DNA from: Proteiniphilum sp. UBA5267
GTDB lineage: Bacteria; Bacteroidota; Bacteroidia; Bacteroidales; Dysgonomonadaceae
NCBI GenBank assembly: GCA_002411515.1
Contig: DHTF01000015.1
Coordinates: forward strand, 18,773 to 35,239
Length of the DNA stretch: 16,467 nt
Reading direction: 5' to 3'
The translations under genes and the position numbers were made by a program. The notes beneath the pieces are model-generated. The model was given only the letters and a program-made list of their open reading frames with translations, did no database searches and was not told the origin of the DNA. Of the stretch, positions 8,793-14,871 are shown in pieces. Numbering within the stretch: the first letter of the stretch is position 1; every line of letters starts with the position of its first letter.

Positions 8793-9947
8793 ATGAAACA
8801 ATTCAAATCGATCCTCAAGATAGGCTTCCTGATGACCATAATGGCTTACTGGGGATGTGACTCGATGGAAGATAACTTCAAACAATATCTGGAGGAGTAT
8901 AACTATTCGGGCAAGATTGACAGCCTGCGTGTCTATCCCGGTTTTGAACGGGTGATCCTGGCATGGGACAATCCAAAGGATCAGAAATCGAAAAAAATCA
9001 AGATTGTATATGGTGTGGATAGTACGGAGGTACTTTACGAGACGCTGGTGGACTCGGTGAGTATTGAGGGACTGGATGCCGGCACGGGATATGAGTTTGC
9101 AGTCTACACGATAGATGCCCACAATAACTTGTCGGTGCCTACTTATATTACTGCTTTTCCTGTGTCACAGGCTTTTGTGGATGGCTTGACACCTCCCATG
9201 GTGGTGGTGCAGGCTATCGGACCTGACCAGTATGTATCTATTATGGGGACCTCCAATGTGCTGATGAGTTTCTCGGGGCATGTTGAATACACGGTAAACG
9301 GTCCCGACGGATTCACTAAGAGCGAGGAGCTCTTTGTGCCTGAAGCCATCGGTCAGTCGCAGGTAAACATTCCGGTGCCGGATATCGTTCCGTTGCCTTT
9401 TCTGCCGGTGGGTGAGTATACCTTCGATTTCCGGGTATCGGTACGGCCAATTATGGGTAATCTGATCTCTGCAGATGAAGTGTGGCTCGATAATCAGCAG
9501 ACTGTAAACGTGGAACCGGTAGTGATCAACCTGATGTCTATTCCTGGTACCATCTCCGACCGGTACAATACCGGTGGTGGTGAAGGGATTGAAAAACTGG
9601 TTGACGGAGACATCAATTCAAAATATCTTACAGGAGGTGCCGCCACCTGGATGATGTGGAAGATGGATCGCCAGTTCATTGCGACTTATTATACGCTGAC
9701 ATCGGCCAATGATGCTTCTGAACGCGACCCCAAGAACTGGAAACTGGAAGGATCCAACGATGGAACGAACTGGACAACACTCGATGAGCAGAGCGGTGTG
9801 GTGTTCGCCAACCATTTTGAGCGGAAGGTGTTCCTGATCGATAATACCACGGCCTACTCACACTACAGGTTGAATGTCTCTGCTTATAACGGCAGTAATT
9901 TGTTCCAACTGGCAGAATGGGCTCTTTATTATGATAGTGGTCAGTAA
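8793..9947 (+). CDS. DUF4998 and discoidin-like (F5/8 type C) lipoprotein
   Basis: A 384-residue lipoprotein, last gene of the operon, 35 nt after the preceding stop. The lipobox YWGC puts the lipidated cysteine at residue 22. Residues 32-125 (YLEEYNYSGKIDSLRVYPG, then VILAWDNP) carry the DUF4998 pattern. A middle beta-rich stretch at about 130-245 is unassigned. Residues about 252-382 form a galactose-binding-like (discoidin) domain, shown by LVDGDINSKYLTG, WKLEGSNDGTNWTTLDEQSG and YSHYRLNVSAYNGSN. DUF4959 and DUF4998 lipoproteins often travel together behind SusCD pairs, so the two probably act as auxiliary surface binding proteins for the same ligand. No catalytic motif is seen. Confidence 0.87.
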   Translation: MKQFKSILKIGFLMTIMAYWGCDSMEDNFKQYLEEYNYSGKIDSLRVYPGFERVILAWDNPKDQKSKKIKIVYGVDSTEVLYETLVDSVSIEGLDAGTGYEFAVYTIDAHNNLSVPTYITAFPVSQAFVDGLTPPMVVVQAIGPDQYVSIMGTSNVLMSFSGHVEYTVNGPDGFTKSEELFVPEAIGQSQVNIPVPDIVPLPFLPVGEYTFDFRVSVRPIMGNLISADEVWLDNQQTVNVEPVVINLMSIPGTISDRYNTGGGEGIEKLVDGDINSKYLTGGAATWMMWKMDRQFIATYYTLTSANDASERDPKNWKLEGSNDGTNWTTLDEQSGVVFANHFERKVFLIDNTTAYSHYRLNVSAYNGSNLFQLAEWALYYDSGQ

Positions 9948-9988
9948 ATAGGGATTGCTTTCAGCGATTAGCTGTTCAACAATATCAG

Positions 9989-10024
9989 AAACAGGAGAGA
10001 AGCGATTGGGCTTTTCTCCTGTTT
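9989..10024 (+). terminator. Strong hairpin terminator of the susCD operon
   Basis: A 15-bp stem (9989-10003 paired with 10010-10024, one G-T wobble) with a 6-nt loop GATTGG. The core arms are AAACAGGAGA and TCTCCTGTTT, and a T-rich tail follows the 3' arm. It lies 41 nt after the last plus-strand gene and 75 nt past the end of the convergent minus-strand gene, so it may serve both, though the minus-strand T tract is weaker. An outer inverted repeat, TTCAACAA (9975-9982) with TTGTTGAA (10034-10041), extends the dyad to 67 nt. The rest of the gap 9948-10099 shows nothing else. Confidence 0.9.
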
Positions 10025-10099
10025 TGGTTTCAGTTGTTGAATCTGCAGTCAGCTTTCTTCAATTAAAAATGTCTCGTTCCTTGGAGTATGGCGTATGTT

Positions 10100-11671
10100 T
10101 TATTGTTTCTCTATGGTTGCAAAGCGGTAAATAATACCCACATCCGTAAAGAAGGGCTTGAAATTGCCGCTGATACTTGTCATTTGTCCAGCCCCGATAG
10201 AAAATCCCCAATTCTGGTTAAGTTGATGGGCCAATCCTGCGCTATACTGAATAACCAAACCATGACCTGTATCAATGCCACCACCTCCGGCTGCACCTCC
10301 CAGTACCTGTGCACGGAATTGCCAGGAAGGCGTCCATTCATACCGATATCTTACACCCAAAAGACCTTCAGCGTAAGCGCCATAAGATCCTTGGTATGCC
10401 CAATAAGTTGCTCCCAGTATATCAAAATGAGGATGAATTTTTTTTGACGCGATTAATCCAATCAGGTTGAAAGCCCGATCATAGGGACGTTCATTTTTGT
10501 CTACTGAATTAGCAGAAGAGTAATAGGTTCGGTTTAGCAATTCAAAACCAAACTCATGAAGCCGATCCGTATCCTTCAAACGATAAGCAGTTTTCTTGCG
10601 GTCACTGGCTGTTGATACAAACTGGAAGTTTTTGGATAAACCCAATTCCAAAAGTGTGCCGTTAAACTCCCCACCGGGAGTGATTGTCTGACCAATTGCG
10701 GCTTTGATTCCATATGCATTCCCCACCAAGGCTCTTAAACCGACCGATCCCTGGATGATTCCTCCGCCTCCACTTGCTATACCTCCACCTCCGCTTGGCC
10801 CTGCCAGCAGTTGGGTGTCAAGTGTCAGACGATCTGTTCCTAACGCCTGTTCAAAGCCTAGGCCGACCAAATAACTCATATAACCATCGATACCACCAGC
10901 CACTGCACCATGTAGTTTTAGTGCCGCATACCATTTTTCATGAAAAAAATGATCCAACTCAACGCCCAACATTGAAATTTCACCTCCCTGGGGCGCATCA
11001 ACGTCGCTCTGAAAGGTGGGGCGACCGGCAAAATTCAGGTAATTCTGTCCGGTAACCTGTACACGGAGTTTGGATTGTAGGTCCAGATTGTCCACAAAAC
11101 CATCAGTCCTGGATAAGGTACCGCCCTTTCGTGCTGTGCTGAATTGTGTGGAGAAGGTGAGTCCCGCATTGAGATTATTCCCTCCGATCTCTCCAGTGGG
11201 AAAATCAAGACGCGAATAACCTGTGAAAAACGAAACATGCTTAAAGCGATAAGTGAGGTTGAGATGCAGACGAGTAATTAATCCTCCGCCATCCGGAGCG
11301 CCACCTCCTCCACCACCTCCTACAAATATTCCTGCATCCAATGATAAAGGAGATCGAAACAGGGGCTGAACATATCCAGCTCCCGTACCGACAGTGATCA
11401 GACCCGGCCTCTTTCCCACAATGGCCGAATAGGTATTGATCGTAAAATAAAGATTGGGAATCTTATCCACAATAAAAAAGTCGGCTCCCATTCCCAACAT
11501 GCCCAGATCAGGTTCCCCTGACATTTTCAACAGTTCATAACTGGTCCTGACTCGAAAGGGTTGCTTCAACAGCTCGACCTCTTTGTCTTCATTTTCTTGT
11601 CCAATCACAGGTAGTGCGATTGATAAAAGAAAGCAAAGGAAGAGAATAAAACAAATAGAACACTTTTGCAT
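10100..11671 (-). CDS. Predicted outer-membrane beta-barrel protein with three glycine-rich tandem units
   Basis: A 523-residue protein I do not recognise as a named family. It has a clear Sec signal peptide (hydrophobic core at about residues 6-20, likely cleavage near VIGQ-EN) and no lipobox. The rest is alternating polar/hydrophobic beta-strand sequence ending IIYRFATIEKQ, which suggests an outer-membrane barrel. Residues 38-177, 201-351 and 372-519 look like three tandem copies of one unit. Each carries a glycine run at the same place (GGGGGGGAPDGGGLI at 118-132, GGGGIASGGGGII at 294-306, GGGGIDTGHGLVI at 462-474), preceded by a strand entering a loop, and ends in an aromatic-capped strand (FSTQF, KNFQF, IIYRF). 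It lies 83 nt downstream of the thioredoxin-fold lipoprotein gene, with no clear terminator between, so co-transcription is likely. Its function is unknown; a channel or a scaffold are both possible. Confidence 0.75.
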   Translation of the reverse strand: MQKCSICFILFLCFLLSIALPVIGQENEDKEVELLKQPFRVRTSYELLKMSGEPDLGMLGMGADFFIVDKIPNLYFTINTYSAIVGKRPGLITVGTGAGYVQPLFRSPLSLDAGIFVGGGGGGGAPDGGGLITRLHLNLTYRFKHVSFFTGYSRLDFPTGEIGGNNLNAGLTFSTQFSTARKGGTLSRTDGFVDNLDLQSKLRVQVTGQNYLNFAGRPTFQSDVDAPQGGEISMLGVELDHFFHEKWYAALKLHGAVAGGIDGYMSYLVGLGFEQALGTDRLTLDTQLLAGPSGGGGIASGGGGIIQGSVGLRALVGNAYGIKAAIGQTITPGGEFNGTLLELGLSKNFQFVSTASDRKKTAYRLKDTDRLHEFGFELLNRTYYSSANSVDKNERPYDRAFNLIGLIASKKIHPHFDILGATYWAYQGSYGAYAEGLLGVRYRYEWTPSWQFRAQVLGGAAGGGGIDTGHGLVIQYSAGLAHQLNQNWGFSIGAGQMTSISGNFKPFFTDVGIIYRFATIEKQ

Positions 11672-11754
11672 ATCGTCTTAGTTGTCAACTTGTAGCGATT
11701 AGCTTGGATACTGAAAACCTTTTCCAGATAACGGTCTGGGGTTTAGCGTTGACT

Positions 11755-13002
11755 TTATTCCGCCAATAAGGAATCGACCAGGGCGTTGAACTCTTCAATG
11801 AATTCATCGTAAAAGAGACCCGTTGCAGGTCCGTTAAAGCCGGTGTGGATAGTGCGTACCTTGCCTTGCTTATCAACAAAAATGGTGGTGGGGTAGCTGG
11901 AAAAGTTGTCCAGCTCGGGCAGCGCACCGGCTACATTTTCTTTGCCGACCGCTCCACCAAAGAGAATGGGGTAGCCGGTATGATAACGCTCTTTGAGCTG
12001 GCCGATTGCTTTCTTTGCATAGGCTTCGTCGTCTTTCCGCTCAAAGGCGATTCCAAGGATTTCTACGCCCCTTCCTTTGTTCTCCTCATACCAGGGTGCT
12101 AGAAATGCCATCTCATCGAGACAGTTGGGGCACCAGCTTCCGAGTATCGATACAATCACCACTTTGCCTTTATACCGTTCGTCGCTGAGTGAAACGGTGT
12201 TTCCTTCGAGGTCAGGCAGCGAGAAACTCAATGTTTCATAGCCGGGTTTGAGGCCTGCCAGCGAGTAGGCATCGGCCAGCGCTGCTGAGTCGTTCTTCGC
12301 GCCCAGAAGTGTTGTGGTGCCGCGGGTAGTGTAAAAGGTCCCTTCGAAAAGTGTGTCTGCCGTGAAGTTGAGTTCGATGTAATAGGGGCTCAGTCCGCTA
12401 AAGGCAGAGAGTTGCACACCCTCGCCGGTATAGGCGCCTTCCAGAAAACGGAGGTCGCCGGAGTTGGTCAGTATGGAGCCGGTGACAATGTCTCCTTGGG
12501 TTTTAAAGATGCCCACATTGCGGGTGGTGTCTCCGGATTCACCCACAAAGAGTACGTCCCACTTACCGTCGATCCTTCTGGTGGTGGGTTTTGCAACGGG
12601 CTCGAAACGTTCTGTCACATTGTAGACTGCGGTGAAAGTCACGCCGGGATCGTCTTCAATGTAATTTTTGATAAACTTTCCTTCAATGCGGTCGCCCTTG
12701 ACAAATCCCTTGAGAACGGCATCATAAGCTACAATGGGTACGATGAGCGTATCTCCGTGAAATGTGGCGTCGAGCAGTTCTACCCGTTCTTCTCCGTTGA
12801 TCAGGGTGAAAGTGGCGGAGTCGGAGCCCTGTTTCTTCACCTCAAACAGGAAAGGAGCGGTACGGTCGCCCGCCAGCATAAGTTCGCCGCGCCAAGCACC
12901 TTCCTGCAACTCTCCTTTTTTTTCGCAGGAGCCAAGGCCTGAAAGCAGGAGAGCAAGAAGTAAAAATTGCAGATTCTTCATATTGATGTTATTTTTTTTC
13001 AT
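11755..13002 (-). CDS. TlpA-type thioredoxin-fold lipoprotein with duplicated N-terminal beta domain
   Basis: A 415-residue lipoprotein. The lipobox is SGLGSC (Cys26). The C-terminal third (about 257-395) is a TlpA/AhpC-like thioredoxin fold with the redox motif WCPNC (Cys291, Cys294) and the cis-proline loop SSYPTTIFVDKQGK (Pro371). The family reduces or exchanges disulfides outside the cytoplasm. The N-terminal part contains two similar beta segments, about 36-128 (WRGELMLAG, FLFEVKKQG, TFTLING) and about 146-235 (KWDVLFVG, VGIFKTQG, GSILTNSG), probably a duplicated barrel-like binding domain. Start: ATG at 13002 or at residue 8 (12981); both leave a good lipoprotein signal and no Shine-Dalgarno decides between them. 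It lies between a SusD-like gene and a barrel-protein gene on the same strand, which suggests service to that transport cluster. The redox partner is unknown. Confidence 0.9.
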   Translation of the reverse strand: MKKNNINMKNLQFLLLALLLSGLGSCEKKGELQEGAWRGELMLAGDRTAPFLFEVKKQGSDSATFTLINGEERVELLDATFHGDTLIVPIVAYDAVLKGFVKGDRIEGKFIKNYIEDDPGVTFTAVYNVTERFEPVAKPTTRRIDGKWDVLFVGESGDTTRNVGIFKTQGDIVTGSILTNSGDLRFLEGAYTGEGVQLSAFSGLSPYYIELNFTADTLFEGTFYTTRGTTTLLGAKNDSAALADAYSLAGLKPGYETLSFSLPDLEGNTVSLSDERYKGKVVIVSILGSWCPNCLDEMAFLAPWYEENKGRGVEILGIAFERKDDEAYAKKAIGQLKERYHTGYPILFGGAVGKENVAGALPELDNFSSYPTTIFVDKQGKVRTIHTGFNGPATGLFYDEFIEEFNALVDSLLAE

Positions 13003-13092
13003 TTAGTAATTTGTGAATCCTTTATTTGAGCAACCAACAGTTGATTTTTACGGGTATTTCATTCATTGTTTACAAACAAGACAGAGACCTTA

Positions 13093-13202
13093 AATATTTT
13101 GTGGGATCCATCGCTCAAATTGAGCGTAAAAAGAGGAGTTGTTTGAGCAAAGCGAGTTCTCCTCTTTTAGCTCATGCGAGCGAGAATGGATCACAAAACA
13201 TT
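13093..13202. repeat. 110-nt nested imperfect palindrome
   Basis: Outer arms AATATTTTGTG (13093-13103) and CACAAAACATT (13192-13202) pair with one mismatch. Next inward, ATCCAT (13106-13111) pairs with ATGGAT (13186-13191), CGCTC (13112-13116) with GAGCG (13178-13182), TGAGC (13121-13125) with GCTCA (13170-13174), and AAAAGAGGAG (13129-13138) with CTCCTCTTTT (13159-13168). Small bulges separate the blocks and the central loop is 20 nt. The left part also holds a tight dyad CGCTCAA-A-TTGAGCG at 13112-13126. Such a layout could be a cruciform, a MITE- or REP-like element, or an elaborate terminator. Confidence 0.8.
13129..13168 (-). terminator. Probable terminator after the SusD-like gene
   Basis: The inner hairpin of the palindrome has a perfect 10-bp stem (13129-13138 with 13159-13168) and a 20-nt loop. 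Read on the minus strand, the 3' arm ends CTCCTCTTTTT, giving the T tract expected of an intrinsic terminator about 115 nt after the SusD-like stop codon. The loop is long for a terminator, and the A/T tracts at both ends would let it work in either direction. If it acts, the TlpA-type gene needs its own promoter. Confidence 0.55.
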
Positions 13203-13281
13203 GACAGTCGATGAATTGGTTGCAAACATCTCACTGAAACATGAATGACATCCGACAATACTGCAAATATAACGCACTTTT

Positions 13282-14859
13282 TTATTTGAACACCCATAAT
13301 TTAGTTTCAATCACATCATTCCCCTGCGTAGCTACGGCAGCCTGGTAATTTTCAAGGTTCACCGACTGTTCCTTCACCGGGTAATAGAGGCGCGACGGTA
13401 TACCTCCATCGCCAAAGAGGGGATTGAATGTATAGGTAACCTGCTCTCCATTGATGGTGCCACTGAACACCGTATCCCCTCGTTTGACGAGAAAATCGGG
13501 GAATCCGGTACGGCGGTAGTCGCTCCAACCTTCCAGAAACTGCCCGAACAGGGCAATGTATTTCTGATTTAATACATTTCGCTGATTGGCGGGTGGGAGT
13601 GCAGCTACATAGATCGCTGCCTCGCTCTCGGGAACACCCCATTTAGCGAGAGAGGCCCGCACGCCTGCTTCGTAATCGCTCTGCCTCCAGTTGTAGTGTT
13701 CAGCAATAAGGAAAGCCACCTCGGCATATTCCATCAGTACCTCGCCATAGTTGGGAGCACTGTAGGTTGCACCAGGAAGACTTACGACGGTGGCGGGAAA
13801 ACTACCAGCCTGGGCTTCGGTCAAGCCGTAAGGGAGTCCGGTGTAGGAGCCTGCACCGTTCAGGGCGGCATATCTGCTCAGACGCGGATCAGCAACTGGG
13901 AGCTGGGGGTTTTCGCCTTTCAGCAGGTCGACGAATGGAAGAGAAAGCGCGAAGTCGCGTCGGTTAGCGGTCACCGTGGCCCTATAGTAGGGTGCCTCAT
14001 TGGGGGCAGCGCTGGCGTAGGTGAAGACGGCATTGTCGGCATTGCTGGTGAAAACGCCTTTAGCCAGTGCATCGGAGAAATGAGTCTGGTATAATGAGGG
14101 GTCTTTCTTTCTCAATCGGGTAGCAAAACGCAACCGCAGCGATTGAGCCAATTTTGCCCATTTCAGGTTGTTGCCACCGTAGATGATGTCAGAGGAGCCA
14201 AAGGTGTTTTCCGACGAATAGCGAAGCAACGTGTCGCCGGACTGTTTCAGTTCGTTCAGAATATCGGCATAAATCTTTTCCTGGGGTGCATATTTGGGCG
14301 TGATGTTGTCGGGGTTCTGCTGCAACGCCTGAAAGTCGGGATCGTCACTTCCATAGGAATGATAGGGCACATCACCAAAAATGTCGGTCAGTGCGGAGAA
14401 GGCAACAGACTTGAGTATGCGGCTGATGGCTATCTGTGTGGCATTACGGCCGGCACCGTCGGCTGTGACCAACTCTTTCGTAATGGGATCGCTGTTGAGT
14501 GTGATGATCTCCTGCAGGTTATTGGCCACCGTGAAGAGTCCGTTCCATACGTCGGCAGAATAGCTGAAAGGGATGTCATAACGCGATGGAGAGGTATAGG
14601 TTACCTGACTAAGTTGCTGGATGAAGAGTCCCGAGCTCCGGAGGGAGGCAGACTCACTCCGGATGTTGTCGAGTAGATGCTTCTCTGCGGTGACGATCAG
14701 TGAGGGAGTTTGCACCGTAGAAGGCCTGTTGGGATCGATGTTCAGCTCTTCATCGATGCAGGAGTTGAAAGCGAAAACCAGTGAAAGCGACAGGATGGAA
14801 AACTGGATCCTCCTACCGAGGAAGTTATATTGTAAAAAGGATTTGATTGCTTGTTTCAT
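13282..14859 (-). CDS. SusD-like_2 family outer-membrane lipoprotein
   Basis: A 525-residue lipoprotein with lipobox AFNSC (Cys34) followed by the acidic DEE. The pattern fits the second SusD class (SusD-like_2, as in many RagB-type partners) rather than the classical SusD of the first operon: SALTDIFGDVPY, then IIYGGNNLKWAKLAQSLRLR, and near the C-terminus EGWSDYRRTGFPDF with IPSRLYYPVKEQ. Its job is to cap and feed the SusC-like barrel encoded 12 nt upstream on the same strand. The ligand is not deducible; members of this class occur in loci for glycans, peptides and other polymers. ATG 14859 is chosen because it directly precedes the basic N-region and hydrophobic signal core. Confidence 0.92.
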   Translation of the reverse strand: MKQAIKSFLQYNFLGRRIQFSILSLSLVFAFNSCIDEELNIDPNRPSTVQTPSLIVTAEKHLLDNIRSESASLRSSGLFIQQLSQVTYTSPSRYDIPFSYSADVWNGLFTVANNLQEIITLNSDPITKELVTADGAGRNATQIAISRILKSVAFSALTDIFGDVPYHSYGSDDPDFQALQQNPDNITPKYAPQEKIYADILNELKQSGDTLLRYSSENTFGSSDIIYGGNNLKWAKLAQSLRLRFATRLRKKDPSLYQTHFSDALAKGVFTSNADNAVFTYASAAPNEAPYYRATVTANRRDFALSLPFVDLLKGENPQLPVADPRLSRYAALNGAGSYTGLPYGLTEAQAGSFPATVVSLPGATYSAPNYGEVLMEYAEVAFLIAEHYNWRQSDYEAGVRASLAKWGVPESEAAIYVAALPPANQRNVLNQKYIALFGQFLEGWSDYRRTGFPDFLVKRGDTVFSGTINGEQVTYTFNPLFGDGGIPSRLYYPVKEQSVNLENYQAAVATQGNDVIETKLWVFK

Positions 14860-14871
14860 AGGACCTTATTT

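Larger units (their letters stand above)
13003..13281. other. Intergenic gap between SusD-like and TlpA-type genes
   Basis: A 279-nt gap on the minus-strand side. It contains the 110-nt nested palindrome listed separately. A perfect TAnnTTTG motif on the minus strand (13264-13271, TATATTTG) resembles the Bacteroidota -7 box, but I see no TTG -33 box at the usual distance, and a transcript from it would have to read through the palindrome to reach the TlpA-type gene. The 90 nt just upstream of that gene are AT-rich without a clear promoter match. A 62-codon frame starting with TTG at 13026 runs across the palindrome and is not considered a gene. Confidence 0.5.

Noticed and set aside
13026..13214. 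A 62-codon plus-strand frame starting with TTG
   Set aside because: It runs across the nested palindrome and has no recognisable protein features.
13264..13271. Minus-strand TATATTTG as a promoter -7 box for the TlpA-type gene
   Set aside because: There is no TTG -33 element at the expected distance, it sits just beyond the SusD-like stop, and the transcript would have to pass the palindrome. I kept it only as a remark.
14143..14676. A 177-codon plus-strand frame inside the SusD-like_2 gene
   Set aside because: It is an antisense shadow of a strongly supported lipoprotein gene.
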